Positions 51,271-61,338 of a stretch of DNA of 64,000 bases are shown here, in pieces. A model generated the notes under the pieces. That model worked only from the letters and a program-made list of their open reading frames with translations. It was not told where the DNA came from and did no database searches. The first letter of the stretch is position 1. The number at the start of each line of letters is the position of its first letter. The stretch is from Exiguobacterium sp. J17977 (GTDB taxonomy: Bacteria > Bacillota > Bacilli > Exiguobacteriales > Exiguobacteriaceae): NCBI RefSeq assembly GCF_018616375.1, contig NZ_JAEQBB010000002.1, positions 434,001 to 498,000 of the forward strand, in the 5' to 3' direction. The position numbers and the translations under genes are program-made.

Positions 51271-53157
51271 TTATTGGTCTCCTTTCTCACGAATCGCTTT
51301 CAAATCCGCTTCGATTTTCGATTTTGGAATGTAGAAGCCATGGTCGTCAATCCATGAACGGAGGAACATCGACACGAATGTGATGAGCAATCCGACCACG
51401 ATGAGTGACCAACCGACAACCGCGTTATCCATTTGGAAAATCGCTCCGAGTCCGGCGATGAACAAGCCGAGTGACATGAAGAACGGGATAATCGAGTTGT
51501 TCGGCATGTGGATGTCTGCTACTGGTTCAGCGACAGATACCCGTTTGTTGCCCGCCATCTTCTCGAGCCAGAACGTATCGAGACCTTTGACGAGCGGTGT
51601 TTGTGCAAAGTTGTACTCTGGTGTCGGTACAGGAAGCGTCCACTCCAATGTACGACCATCTTCCCAATGGTCAGGCTTGACGCGTTGTTTTGACAAGAAT
51701 GCTTTCACAACAGCGACGAGCAAGACGATCGTCGACACACCCATGAAGAAGGCACCGATTGTCGACAGCAAGTTCATCGTCTCAAACCCTTGGTTCGGAA
51801 GGTATGTGAAGACGCGGCGTGGCATCCCGAACAATCCGAGGAAATGTTGCGGGAAGAACGTCAAGTGGAACCCGATGAAGAACAACCAGAACTGCCAGTA
51901 GCCAAGCTTCTCAGAGAGCGCTTTGCCGAACATGAGCGGGAACCAGTAGTAAAGTCCTGCAAATAGACCGTAAACGACCCCACCTACGATTACGTAGTGG
52001 AAGTGAGCGACAACGAAGTAACTATCGTGGTACTGATAGTCGGCCGGTGCGACCGAAAGCATGACCCCTGTCATCCCCCCGACGAGGAATGATGGAATGA
52101 ATGCGACCGAGTAGAGCATCGCGACGTTGAACTTGATTTGTCCGCCCCATAGCGTGAACAACCAGTTGAAGATCTTGACCCCTGTCGGCACGGCGATCGC
52201 CATTGTTGCGACAGCGAAGATCGAGTTGGCGACCGGTCCAAGACCGACCGTGAACATGTGGTGGACCCAAACCATGAATCCGAGGAAACCGATGAGCATC
52301 GTTGCGAAGACCATCGTTGTGTAACCGAATAGGCGTTTACGAGCGAATGTCGGAATAATTTCCGAGAAAATACCGAACGCCGGTAAAATCAAGATATATA
52401 CTTCCGGGTGTCCGAAGATCCAGAAGAGGTGTTCCCAGATGATGACGTTACCACCCATTGCCGGGTCGAAGTAGACGGCCCCGAACAAGCGCTCGAACAT
52501 CAACATGAACAAACCGACTGTGAGCGGCGGGAACGCGAAGACGATCAACGCCGAAGCGACGAACGTCGTCCACGTGAAGAGCGGCATCCGCATGAGTTTC
52601 ATACCTGGAGCACGCATGTTCAAAATCGTGACGAGGAAGTTAATCCCGGCCATGAGTGAACCGAAACCTGAAATTTGAAGACCGAGGGCGTAGAAATCGA
52701 CCCCTGATGCTTCCGGTTGTGTCGAGAGCGGCGCGTACGCCGTCCAGCCTGCGTTCGGTGCAGCGCCGAAGAACCAGCTAAGGTTCAACATGACACCACC
52801 GAAGAAGAACAACCAGAAACCGAGCGAGTTAATGAACGGGAACGCGACATCGCGTGCCCCGATTTGAAGCGGTACGACGGCGTTCATGAATCCGAATAAC
52901 ATCGGCATGGCCGCTAGGAAGATCATCGTCGTCCCGTGCATCGTAATCAATTGGTTGAACGTTTCGCCGCTGACGAAGTCGTTCATCGGACGAACGAGTT
53001 GCCAGCGAATAAGTAATGCTTCAATTCCACCGAGAAGGAGGAAGAAGATTCCTGAGAACAAATACAAAATACCGATTTTTTTGTGGTCAACCGTCGTAAC
53101 CCAATCCATGATGCCATTGTATTTACGCGGTTGCTGCAATGCAGTGGTCTGTGCCAC
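51271..53157 (-). CDS. ctaD: Cytochrome c oxidase subunit I (caa3 type)
   Basis: 628 residues, the heme-copper catalytic subunit. The HPEVY pair in WIFGHPEVYILILPAFGI gives the His-Tyr crosslink and the D-channel glutamate (A1-type); two CuB histidines are in VWVHHMFTVG, and the heme-binding histidines in FVVAHFHYVIVGG. An extra C-terminal region (about 555-628) holds two more membrane segments, as in Bacillus CtaD. It reduces oxygen to water and pumps protons. Located 20 nt after ctaC. Confidence 0.97.
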   Translation of the reverse strand: MAQTTALQQPRKYNGIMDWVTTVDHKKIGILYLFSGIFFLLLGGIEALLIRWQLVRPMNDFVSGETFNQLITMHGTTMIFLAAMPMLFGFMNAVVPLQIGARDVAFPFINSLGFWLFFFGGVMLNLSWFFGAAPNAGWTAYAPLSTQPEASGVDFYALGLQISGFGSLMAGINFLVTILNMRAPGMKLMRMPLFTWTTFVASALIVFAFPPLTVGLFMLMFERLFGAVYFDPAMGGNVIIWEHLFWIFGHPEVYILILPAFGIFSEIIPTFARKRLFGYTTMVFATMLIGFLGFMVWVHHMFTVGLGPVANSIFAVATMAIAVPTGVKIFNWLFTLWGGQIKFNVAMLYSVAFIPSFLVGGMTGVMLSVAPADYQYHDSYFVVAHFHYVIVGGVVYGLFAGLYYWFPLMFGKALSEKLGYWQFWLFFIGFHLTFFPQHFLGLFGMPRRVFTYLPNQGFETMNLLSTIGAFFMGVSTIVLLVAVVKAFLSKQRVKPDHWEDGRTLEWTLPVPTPEYNFAQTPLVKGLDTFWLEKMAGNKRVSVAEPVADIHMPNNSIIPFFMSLGLFIAGLGAIFQMDNAVVGWSLIVVGLLITFVSMFLRSWIDDHGFYIPKSKIEADLKAIREKGDQ

Positions 53158-53177
53158 GTGAAATCCCCCTTTTCCCG

Positions 53178-54194
53178 TTAGTCAATCTTCTGATCGTACA
53201 AGAAGTCAACGAGTGCATCTAACTCTTCATCACTGATTTGGCCTTCACTGAAGCCAGGCATGAGCGCGCCCTCTTTCAATTCTTGTGGATCACGAATCCA
53301 TTTTTTCAAGTCGTCCTCGTTGTTTTCGAGGTAACCGATCAACCATTCGCGATCACCAAAGTTCGTCAAGCTAGGCGCGACTTTCCCGCCACCGTGACAG
53401 CTCAAGCAGCTCTCGACGTACACGGCCTCACCTGTCGTCAAGTTTTGGTTATCTGCAACAAGGTTTTCTGTGTTCGCGTCTTGCTGAGCTTTCATGTCTT
53501 CGAGCCATTGGTCGTAATCTTCTTGCTCGAGCGCGATGACTTTGAAGTCCATGAGCGCGTGAGACGGTCCGCAAAGCTCGGCACATTTCCCGAAGAACGT
53601 ACCTGGTTCATTTGCATGCAACCACATTTCGTTATCAAGGCCTGGGTTCGTATCCGTTTTACCAGATAAAGCCGGTACCCAGAACGAGTGGATGACGTCT
53701 TTCGATGTCAAGTTGATCCCGACGCGTTTACCGACCGGGATGACAAGTTCTTGTCCCGTGACGACGCCTGCGTTCGGATATTCAAACTCCCACCAGTACA
53801 AGTTAGCCGTAACATTGATTTCTTCTTCTTTTTTCGCTTCTTTCGCTTTCGCGAGTTCGACAGTCGTCGTGATTGTCGGTACAGCGAGAATGATGAGCAA
53901 GATGATTGGCACGACTGTCCAAATCATCTCGAGCGTGCTGCTTCCTTCGACTTGCTTCGGAATCGAATCGTCTTTACGACGGAACTTCATAAGCACGTAA
54001 ACGTAAATGATCGATACGATGACGAGTACGAAGAGCATAAGTACCAAACTGATGATAATGATCCGGAGCTGAATTTCAGCGCCTTCTCCCATCGGCTTCA
54101 ATGCAGACAATCCCTCAACGCCGCACCCTGACAATAGCAGTGCGAACATCATCATCGGGACGATGCCAAACAGAAGCTTTTTAAATGATTTCAC
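53178..54194 (-). CDS. ctaC: Cytochrome c oxidase subunit II with fused cytochrome c domain
   Basis: 338 residues. A lipoprotein signal with lipobox LLSGC (Cys24), two membrane helices, a CuA domain with CAELCGPSHALM carrying the two cysteines, histidine and methionine, and a C-terminal cytochrome c domain with CLSCH near residue 270 and its axial Met in LMPGFSEGQ. The fusion makes it a caa3 oxidase. I chose GTG 54194, with GGGG 6 nt upstream, over the GTG at 54206. LspA in this window would process the precursor. Confidence 0.95.
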   Translation of the reverse strand: MKSFKKLLFGIVPMMMFALLLSGCGVEGLSALKPMGEGAEIQLRIIIISLVLMLFVLVIVSIIYVYVLMKFRRKDDSIPKQVEGSSTLEMIWTVVPIILLIILAVPTITTTVELAKAKEAKKEEEINVTANLYWWEFEYPNAGVVTGQELVIPVGKRVGINLTSKDVIHSFWVPALSGKTDTNPGLDNEMWLHANEPGTFFGKCAELCGPSHALMDFKVIALEQEDYDQWLEDMKAQQDANTENLVADNQNLTTGEAVYVESCLSCHGGGKVAPSLTNFGDREWLIGYLENNEDDLKKWIRDPQELKEGALMPGFSEGQISDEELDALVDFLYDQKID

Positions 54195-54251
54195 AACAAT
54201 CCCCACTTTCTCCCAAAATGATGTGTAATGGTTTCTATATAGTGAGTGTGA

Positions 54252-55178
54252 TTACGCTAATGCTGCCGTCAAAATCAGCGCGACAATCCACACGACTAAA
54301 TAAATTAATGAATAAAAGAACATTTTGTTTGCCCACTTGATTTCATCCTCAGCTTTAAAACCTTTCAAACCGAGGTATAACCAGTAGCCCCCAAGACCGG
54401 CTGCAATGATTACGTAGACTAACCCGTAATGCATGAACAAGAGCGATGCTGGAATCAGCGTCGCAATCCACCAGATGATTTGACGCTTCGTAATCGCAAA
54501 ACCGTTGACGACCGGTAGCATCGGAATGCCGGCCGCTCGATACTCCTCGGTACGTCGCATGGCGAGCGCGAGGAAGTGTGGCGGTTGCCACAAGAACATG
54601 ACGAGGAACATGAGCCACGCGTCGATATGAAGCGCGGGATCGATGGCTGCCCACCCGATGAGCGGCGGTACCGCTCCGGAGATGCTGCCGACGACCGTGT
54701 TCAACGTGTGCGTCCGTTTAAGCCACATCGTATAAATGACGACATAAAAAAATGCCCCGATTAAACCGAAGACTGCTGCCACATACGAGACGATCAATAA
54801 GAGCAATGTCCCGATCGCAAGCTGCGCTAATCCAAGGAGCAAAATCCGCTCTCCCGAAATTTTACCGGTGACACTCGGCCGATTGTCTGTACGTCCCATC
54901 AAGTAATCGATATCACGGTCCACGAAGTTGTTTAGGTAACAACTCCCGGAGATGACGAGTGCGCTTCCTAACATCGTTAATAAGAGCTGCGGCCAAACCT
55001 CAAATAAATAAAAGACTGGCGTATCACTCTGATACGTTGCTGCTACAAAGAAACCGGCGAAGACCAACAACAAGTTGGCACGGACGATTCCCATTTTTGC
55101 CAGAGCAACATAGTCGCGGAACGAGGCGGATTCTGTATATTCTACTTCTGCCATTGTCCCTGGGTTGACTTTTGTCAT
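54252..55178 (-). CDS. ctaB: Protoheme IX farnesyltransferase (heme O synthase)
   Basis: 308 residues with about nine membrane segments. The prenyltransferase motifs NNFVDRDIDYLMGRTDNRP (Asp-rich, about 87-105) and the second motif with the Y-x-x-W-LKR loop are present. It adds a farnesyl group to heme b, giving heme O for CtaA. I chose ATG 55178 with GGGGGG 5 nt upstream. It is 57 nt upstream of ctaC and may lead the oxidase operon; it is divergent from ctaA. Confidence 0.96.
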   Translation of the reverse strand: MTKVNPGTMAEVEYTESASFRDYVALAKMGIVRANLLLVFAGFFVAATYQSDTPVFYLFEVWPQLLLTMLGSALVISGSCYLNNFVDRDIDYLMGRTDNRPSVTGKISGERILLLGLAQLAIGTLLLLIVSYVAAVFGLIGAFFYVVIYTMWLKRTHTLNTVVGSISGAVPPLIGWAAIDPALHIDAWLMFLVMFLWQPPHFLALAMRRTEEYRAAGIPMLPVVNGFAITKRQIIWWIATLIPASLLFMHYGLVYVIIAAGLGGYWLYLGLKGFKAEDEIKWANKMFFYSLIYLVVWIVALILTAALA

Positions 55179-55508
55179 ACTGACCCCCCTACTAATCACG
55201 AAATCCACGTATTCTTTTCACAGAAAAAACACAATATGAACAAAGTTCACCTAACTCATAACAAAGATACCATATTTTCAAAAAGAATACGTCGTTTATG
55301 CTTGTAAAATAGCTAGTTTTTTGTGACAAACGTGTGATAATTGTCACACTAAAAACGCCATGTTAATACTAGAATAACGATTTTGATAGCGATTGCAAGC
55401 TTTTCCGTTTCGTTTTTACGACGTAAAGCCGTATAATAAGTATGGCGAAAAAAATATAAACTTACAAGGTACAATTCTAGTGATTTTCTCAAAAGCAGGT
55501 GGAAACGA
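55179..55508. promoter_or_regulatory. ctaB-ctaA divergent control region
   Basis: 330-nt AT-rich gap between divergent heme genes. Contents: a TGTGA-N6-TCACA palindrome at 55333-55348; a perfect TATAAT for ctaA at about 55431-55436 with only a weak TTCGTT -35; for ctaB possible TTGAAA...TATGAG boxes near 55265-55290 (minus) with a short spacer. The rest of the gap shows nothing recognisable, and no small gene. Confidence 0.5.
55332..55349. promoter_or_regulatory. Crp/Fnr- or Rex-like operator
   Basis: GTGTGATAATTGTCACAC: arms GTGTGA and TCACAC around six bases. The TGTGA-N6-TCACA core equals the consensus of Crp/Fnr-family sites and is also close to that of Rex (TTGTGA-N6-TCACAA). A further TTGTGACAAA half-site stands just upstream. 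The position, about 85-100 nt before the ctaA -10, would suit control of ctaB or both genes. Confidence 0.55.
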
Positions 55509-56411
55509 ATGCATAAAAAACTCGCACTATTTTCAGCGCTCGTCACGCTCGGGATGATGCTCGTCCTGATCATGGGTGGAACCGTGACAAAGACGGACTC
55601 CGGCGACGGGTGCGGAACGGATTGGCCGCTCTGCCACGGGAAACTGATCCCGACCAATCCGAGCGTCGAAACGATGATCGAATACAGTCACCGTGTCGTC
55701 TCGGGCATCGAGGGACTGCTCATCATCGCCTTGACGATTTGGACGTTCGCGGTCGTCAAGAACCGGTATGATGTCAAAGTGTTCGCGTTCCTCGCGTTCA
55801 TTTTCATGCTCATCCAATCGATTATCGGTGCCGGTGCCGTCATCTGGCAACAGTCGGACGCGATTCTAGCGCTCCACTTCGGCATCTCGCTCGTCTCGTT
55901 CGCATCGCTGCTCATCTTGACGATTCTCTTGTTCGAAGGGGAACGCGTGCATCGGGCCGTCTCCGAACGGTTGAAGATTCATCTGTACGGCTTGACGATT
56001 TATACGATGGTCGTCGTCTATACGGGCGCTTACGTCCGTCACCTCGGCGCGACGTACGCCTGTGTCGGTTGGCCGATTTGTGACCAGAACGTGTGGACGT
56101 TCGAGTCGTACGTCCAAATGGGGCACCGCATCATGGCCGGCCTGCTCGTCTTCTATACGTTATACGTCCTCTACTTGGCGCGTCGGGAGACGAACCGACT
56201 CGTCGAGACTGGCATGTGGGCCTCACTGTTCTTCATCCTGCTTCAAGTCGGCACGGGTGCGTGGATCGTCCTTGGGGGACACGCCACGTACGTCCCGCTT
56301 CTCCACGCCTTCTTGATTACCTGCTATTTCGGGATTATCTCGTACTTGGCATATCATGCGTATCGGAGCCAGAAGCAGACGACCGAGGCCGCGCGACAAC
56401 AATCCATTTAA
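55509..56411 (+). CDS. ctaA: Heme A synthase
   Basis: 300 residues with eight membrane segments in two four-helix halves. Histidines for heme binding appear in EYSHRVVSGIEGL, ALHFGISLVSF, QMGHRIMAGLLV and LLHAFLITC, and the cysteine pair in CGTDWPLCHGK and CVGWPICDQN is that of the Bacillus-type enzyme. It oxidises heme O to heme A for CtaD. It is divergent from ctaB and shares a bidirectional terminator with phr. Confidence 0.96.
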   Translation: MHKKLALFSALVTLGMMLVLIMGGTVTKTDSGDGCGTDWPLCHGKLIPTNPSVETMIEYSHRVVSGIEGLLIIALTIWTFAVVKNRYDVKVFAFLAFIFMLIQSIIGAGAVIWQQSDAILALHFGISLVSFASLLILTILLFEGERVHRAVSERLKIHLYGLTIYTMVVVYTGAYVRHLGATYACVGWPICDQNVWTFESYVQMGHRIMAGLLVFYTLYVLYLARRETNRLVETGMWASLFFILLQVGTGAWIVLGGHATYVPLLHAFLITCYFGIISYLAYHAYRSQKQTTEAARQQSI

Positions 56412-56420
56412 GCACGCACA

Positions 56421-56453
56421 CAAAAAGGAGCGACCGCATCGCTCCTTTTTTTG
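56421..56453. terminator. Bidirectional terminator between ctaA and phr
   Basis: GGAGCGA and TCGCTCC pair around CCGCA (56427-56445), with a T-run on the plus side (56446-56452) and an A-run before it (56422-56426) that serves phr on the minus strand. Confidence 0.88.
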
Positions 56454-56461
56454 ATGCCTAG

Positions 56462-57817
56462 TTATTGCGCGTCCTTGAACCGCTCGAGTGCCCGGGCCCG
56501 TGCTTCCTTGTGGTCGACAATCGGGTCGACGTATCCGTCCCGCTCGGTCAAGTCAGGGAAGTGAATCGCTTTGTTGTCAAGATCGGCGAGTTCGGGCACA
56601 TACTTCCGGATGAACGTCCCGTCCCCATCGAACTTCTCGGACTGTGTCGTCGGATTGAAGATACGGAAGTATGGCACCGCATCTGTCCCGACCGATGCCG
56701 CCCATTGCCATCCCCCGATATTCGAGGCCGCCTCATAGTCGATCAGTTTCTGTTCGAAATAGCGCTCCCCTTTCCGCCAGTCGATCATCAGATGCTTCGA
56801 CAAGAACGAGGCGACAATCATGCGAAGCCGGTTATGCATCCAGCCCGTCTCGTTCAATTGCCGCATCGCCGCGTCGACGATCGGATAGCCCGTCTTCCCG
56901 TCACACCACGCCTGGAAGTTCGCGTCGTCGTTCTCCCAATCAAGATGCTTATACTTGTCGTTGAACGGACGGTCTTTCAGTCCCGGGAATTGGACCATGA
57001 TCATATAGTAGAATTCGCGCCATAACAGCTCGTCGTAATATGTGTCGCGTCCGCTCGATTTCGGCGCCTGTAACACCGCTTCCGTCACCGTCCGAATAGA
57101 CAGCACCCCGGTCCGAAGATATGGCGACAGCCGGCTCGTCCCGGCGATGGCTGGGATGTCACGGTCCTCATCGTACGCATCGATTCGGTTCGCGACAAAG
57201 TCGCTCAAACGACGTTTCGCGGCCGCTTCGCCGAGTGCTTTCCACGAACGCTCACAGCGGTCGAACTGACGTTTCAAGTCAGATGGGACTTCATGCCCCG
57301 TCGTCACGTGACGCTTCAACGCATTCACGTCGACCTCATACGGAGCGGGCGGTGTCTCGGCATAGGCTGCTTTTTTAAATGGCGTATATACTTTATACGG
57401 ATCGCCGTCTTTTTTTGTGAACGCGTTCGGGGCGAACAAATGGCGGTCGAGCAGGCGGATGACTTTGACACCTTCCCCGAGCGCCTTGATGACGGCGTCG
57501 TCCCGCTGTTTGAACGGTTCGACATATTCGGCGTTGAAATAGAGAACATCGAGCTCACCGAGTGCTTTGACGAACTGTTCGGCCGTATCGGCCACGATGA
57601 CACGAAGTCCGAGTTCACGTTCGTCTAACTCGTCCATGAACTGACGCATCGTCGCGAAAAAGTAATCGTGGCGCGTCTCGAACGGTTCGCAATACTTAGG
57701 GTTGAGCCAAAAGACGAACTCCATCTCATCGTCGGAATCAGCGTCTTTCAAAGCTCGGTGTAACATATGATTATCTGTCAATCGAAAATCTGATCGAAAC
57801 CAACATACTCGTCTCAT
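56462..57817 (-). CDS. phr: Deoxyribodipyrimidine photolyase
   Basis: 451 residues. Light-driven repair of cyclobutane pyrimidine dimers. An N-terminal antenna domain (WFRSDFRLTDNHML) and a C-terminal FAD domain with TSRLSPYLRTGVLSIR, ELLWREFYY, GYPIVDAAMRQLNETGWMHN and the WQWAASVGTDAVPYFR segment; DxxYYDEL... and the tryptophan-rich electron path are present. I chose ATG 57817 with AGGAG 8 nt upstream. It stands alone between two terminators. Confidence 0.94.
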   Translation of the reverse strand: MRRVCWFRSDFRLTDNHMLHRALKDADSDDEMEFVFWLNPKYCEPFETRHDYFFATMRQFMDELDERELGLRVIVADTAEQFVKALGELDVLYFNAEYVEPFKQRDDAVIKALGEGVKVIRLLDRHLFAPNAFTKKDGDPYKVYTPFKKAAYAETPPAPYEVDVNALKRHVTTGHEVPSDLKRQFDRCERSWKALGEAAAKRRLSDFVANRIDAYDEDRDIPAIAGTSRLSPYLRTGVLSIRTVTEAVLQAPKSSGRDTYYDELLWREFYYMIMVQFPGLKDRPFNDKYKHLDWENDDANFQAWCDGKTGYPIVDAAMRQLNETGWMHNRLRMIVASFLSKHLMIDWRKGERYFEQKLIDYEAASNIGGWQWAASVGTDAVPYFRIFNPTTQSEKFDGDGTFIRKYVPELADLDNKAIHFPDLTERDGYVDPIVDHKEARARALERFKDAQ

Positions 57818-57834
57818 CTCTCCCACTCCTATCT

Positions 57835-57863
57835 AAAAAAGAAGCATAGCCGCGCTATGCTTC
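57835..57863 (-). terminator. Intrinsic terminator of pyc
   Basis: GAAGCATAGC and GCTATGCTTC form a perfect 10-bp stem with CGC or GCG loop, followed on the minus strand by TTTTTTAGAT; it also has TTTT on the plus side. Confidence 0.92.
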
Positions 57864-57869
57864 TTTTCA

Positions 57870-60800
57870 TTATACAAACTCAATCAACAAGTCGTCACTT
57901 TGGATTGTGTCGCCTTCTTTAATATGGACCGCTTTGACTTCCCCGTCTTGTGCGGCTTGGACCGTCGTCTCCATCTTCATCGCTTCCGTGACGAGGAGCT
58001 GTTCCCCGCGGTGGACACGGCTACCTGGTTCGACGAGCACTTTCAACACCGATCCCGGCATCGAAGCCCCGACTTGTTTCGGGTTCGCTCGGTCGACTTT
58101 CGGACGGCTCGTCGTCGCCGACTTCACGTTCACGTCTTTAATCTCGATTTCACGCGGGACACCGTTCATCTCGTACGAGACGAGACGGATGCCGTCCTCG
58201 TTCGCGGCACTGATTTGAACGAGTTTGATGATGAGCGTCTTCCCGGTCTCAATCTCGACTTGAATCGTCTCCCCGACGTTCAATCCGTAGAAGAACGTCA
58301 ACGTGTCGAGCACCGATACATCCCCGTACGTAGTCGAATGCGTGACGTAATCCTCGAACACTTTCGGATACAACGCGTTCGAGAGCAATTCGAAGTCCGT
58401 CACCGGACGATCGAGTTTCTCGAACAGTTTCGACTGGGCCGCCTCAAAGTCATACGGCTCAATCAACTTGCCTGGACGTACGTCAAGCGGCTTCTCACCT
58501 TTTAGAATCGCTTGCTGGACATCGGTCGGGAATCCTCCTGGAGGCGTCCCGAGTTCGCCGCGCATCATCTCGACGACCGAATCCGGGAAGTCGAGTTGGT
58601 GACCGCGGTCAATCACATCTTGTTCGCTCAAGTTATGTTGGACCATGAACAGCGCCATGTCGCCGACGACTTTCGACGACGGTGTCACTTTGACGATATC
58701 TCCGAACAACATGTTGACGCGGGCATACATCGCCTTCACTTCGCTCCAACGGTCACCCAATCCGACCGCTTTCGCTTGTTGCTGCAAGTTCGAGTACTGT
58801 CCGCCCGGCATCTCGTGCTCATATACCGACGGGTTCGAAGCGCGCATGTCGCTCTCGAACGGCTCGTAGTTATGACGCACATCTTGCCAGTAGTCGCTGA
58901 TGACCTCGTAATGCTTCGCATCGATTTTCGGTTGACGTGCGTGATGGTCAAGCGCATAAATCAAGCTGCCGCCTGAAGGCTGCGACGTCATTCCTGACAT
59001 CGAGCTCGCCGCCACGTCGACGATATCGACGCCCGCATCGGTCGCCCGGGCGTACGTGAAGATTCCATTGCCCGAAGCGTCATGCGTATGCAAGTGGATC
59101 GGCAAGTCGACGGCATCTTTCAATGCCGAGACGAGCGCATACGCCGATTCCGGTTTGAGCAGGCCGGCCATGTCCTTGATGGCAAGGATGTGGGCCCCGC
59201 TCGCTTCGAGTTTCTTCGCCAAGTCGACGTAATACGGCAAGTGATATTTCGGACGGCTGCCGTCGTATAGGTCACCCGTATAACAAACTGCTGCCTCGGC
59301 GACTTTGCCGGTCGGTAACGTCGCGTCAATCGCGAGTTGAATCGACTCAAGGTTGTTCAAGCTGTCAAAGATCCGGAACACGTCGACGCCGGCATAGGCC
59401 GCCTCGTGCACGAACTTCTCGATGACGTTGTCGGCATAGTTCTTATACCCGACGGCGTTGGCACCGCGGAGCAACATTTGAATCAACACGTTCGGCATCT
59501 TCTCACGGAGACGCATGAGGCGTACCCACGGGTCTTCCGAGAGGAAGCGATAGGCGACGTCGAACGTGGCCCCGCCCCACGCCTCGACCGAGAACAGCTC
59601 CGGCATGAGTTTGCTCGTCGGTTCAGCGATATTGATGATGTCTTGCGTCCGCATCCGTGTCGCGAGCAGCGATTGGTGGGCGTCGCGCATCGTCGTATCC
59701 GTCAATAACAGTTCGGGCTGGCGCTTAATCCAGTCGGCGAGGCCGTCCGGACCGAGTTCCGTCAAAATCTGTTTCGTGCCCGGTTTGGCTTCGGCCGGCA
59801 AGTCGTGCGGAATCCGGACCGAACGGCTGATCGGCTTGTCTTTCAACCCGACGCCCGGGAATCCGTTCACCGTGACGTCACCGATATAGTTGAGCAATTT
59901 CGTCCCGCGGTCTTTCCGTTTCGGGAAGACGAACAGTTCCGGCGTCTCATCGATGAACGACGTGTTATAGTCGCCGCTGATGAAGTTCTGATGCTTCATC
60001 ACGTTGATTAGGAACGGGATGTTCGTCTTGATGCCACGGATCCGGAACTCGTTCAAGTTACGGACCATCTTCGAAGCGGCTTGTTCGAACGTCATGCCGT
60101 GTGTCGACAGCTTCACGAGGAGCGAGTCGTAATACGGCGAAATCTCGGCACCGACGTAGGCGTTCCCACCGTCGAGTCGGACCCCGAAGCCGCCCGGCGA
60201 GCGGTAGGCCATGATTTTACCGGTATCCGGCATGAAGTTGTTGGCCGGGTCTTCCGACGTGACACGCGATTGGATGGCGTAACCGAGCAATTTGATATCC
60301 TCTTGTTTCGGCATGTGGATGACGTCGCCGTGGAGCGACTCCCCTTGCGCGATCATGAGTTGCGTCTGGACGATATCGAATCCGGTCACCATCTCGGTGA
60401 TCGTATGCTCGACTTGGATACGCGGGTTGACTTCGATGAAGTAGAATGACTCGTCTTCCGTGACGAGAAATTCGACCGTACCGGCATTGATATAGCCGAC
60501 GTGGCGCATCAGTTTCACGGCTGCGTCACAGATGGCTTGACGCGACGCATCCGATAACGTCACACAAGGTGCGACTTCGACGACTTTTTGGTGACGGCGC
60601 TGCACCGAGCAATCGCGTTCGAACAAGTGAATGATGTTCCCATGGTCATCCCCGAGGATTTGGACCTCGATATGTTTCGGGCGTTCCACTAGTTTTTCTA
60701 TGTACACTTCGTCTGAACCGAACGCTTGCTTCGCTTCTGACTTGGCACGTTCAATCAAATCTTTCATCTCGGCTTCCGTACGGATGACACGCATCCCACG

Positions 60801-61307
60801 GCCGCCTCCGCCCATCGCGGCTTTGACCATGAGCGGGAAACCGTGCTCGTTCGCAAAGTCTAAAGCGTCCTCATAAGACGTGAGCGGTCCGTTCGAACCT
60901 GGAATGACCGGGAGTCCGGCTGCGATCGCATTTTGACGGGCCCGAACTTTATCCCCGAACGCATGAAGGTGCGCTTCGTTCGGTCCGACGAAGATGATGC
61001 CTTCTTCGCGGCAACGACGTGCGAGTTCGATATTCTCAGACAAGAAACCGTAACCTGGATGGATCGCGTCAGCCCCCGACTGTTTCGCGATGCGGATCAC
61101 GTCCTCGATATCGAGATAGGCGTCAATCGGTTTTTTATCGAGACCAATCAAGTAAGCCTCATCCGCTTTAAAGCGGTGTAACGAGCCGCTGTCTTCTTGA
61201 GAATAGACGGCGACCGTGCGCATCCCTAATTCAGTGGCGGCACGGAACACGCGGATGGCGATTTCACCACGGTTGGCTACGAGTAATTTGCTAATTGATT
61301 TCAACAT
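57870..61307 (-). CDS. pyc: Pyruvate carboxylase
   Basis: 1145 residues, the single-chain form. Biotin carboxylase domain (about 5-460) with ATP-grasp glycine loop GGGGRGM; carboxyltransferase domain (about 535-800) with DTTMRDAHQSLLATRMRT metal-binding region and the carboxylated-lysine segment KDMAGLL; C-terminal biotin carrier with EAMKMET near residue 1110. It makes oxaloacetate for the TCA cycle. I chose ATG 61307, with GGGGGG before it. Order ylaN-ftsW-pyc as in Bacillus. Confidence 0.97.
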   Translation of the reverse strand: MLKSISKLLVANRGEIAIRVFRAATELGMRTVAVYSQEDSGSLHRFKADEAYLIGLDKKPIDAYLDIEDVIRIAKQSGADAIHPGYGFLSENIELARRCREEGIIFVGPNEAHLHAFGDKVRARQNAIAAGLPVIPGSNGPLTSYEDALDFANEHGFPLMVKAAMGGGGRGMRVIRTEAEMKDLIERAKSEAKQAFGSDEVYIEKLVERPKHIEVQILGDDHGNIIHLFERDCSVQRRHQKVVEVAPCVTLSDASRQAICDAAVKLMRHVGYINAGTVEFLVTEDESFYFIEVNPRIQVEHTITEMVTGFDIVQTQLMIAQGESLHGDVIHMPKQEDIKLLGYAIQSRVTSEDPANNFMPDTGKIMAYRSPGGFGVRLDGGNAYVGAEISPYYDSLLVKLSTHGMTFEQAASKMVRNLNEFRIRGIKTNIPFLINVMKHQNFISGDYNTSFIDETPELFVFPKRKDRGTKLLNYIGDVTVNGFPGVGLKDKPISRSVRIPHDLPAEAKPGTKQILTELGPDGLADWIKRQPELLLTDTTMRDAHQSLLATRMRTQDIINIAEPTSKLMPELFSVEAWGGATFDVAYRFLSEDPWVRLMRLREKMPNVLIQMLLRGANAVGYKNYADNVIEKFVHEAAYAGVDVFRIFDSLNNLESIQLAIDATLPTGKVAEAAVCYTGDLYDGSRPKYHLPYYVDLAKKLEASGAHILAIKDMAGLLKPESAYALVSALKDAVDLPIHLHTHDASGNGIFTYARATDAGVDIVDVAASSMSGMTSQPSGGSLIYALDHHARQPKIDAKHYEVISDYWQDVRHNYEPFESDMRASNPSVYEHEMPGGQYSNLQQQAKAVGLGDRWSEVKAMYARVNMLFGDIVKVTPSSKVVGDMALFMVQHNLSEQDVIDRGHQLDFPDSVVEMMRGELGTPPGGFPTDVQQAILKGEKPLDVRPGKLIEPYDFEAAQSKLFEKLDRPVTDFELLSNALYPKVFEDYVTHSTTYGDVSVLDTLTFFYGLNVGETIQVEIETGKTLIIKLVQISAANEDGIRLVSYEMNGVPREIEIKDVNVKSATTSRPKVDRANPKQVGASMPGSVLKVLVEPGSRVHRGEQLLVTEAMKMETTVQAAQDGEVKAVHIKEGDTIQSDDLLIEFV

Positions 61308-61338
61308 AAATCCCCCCATTTAAGTAGTTCAATCTTTT

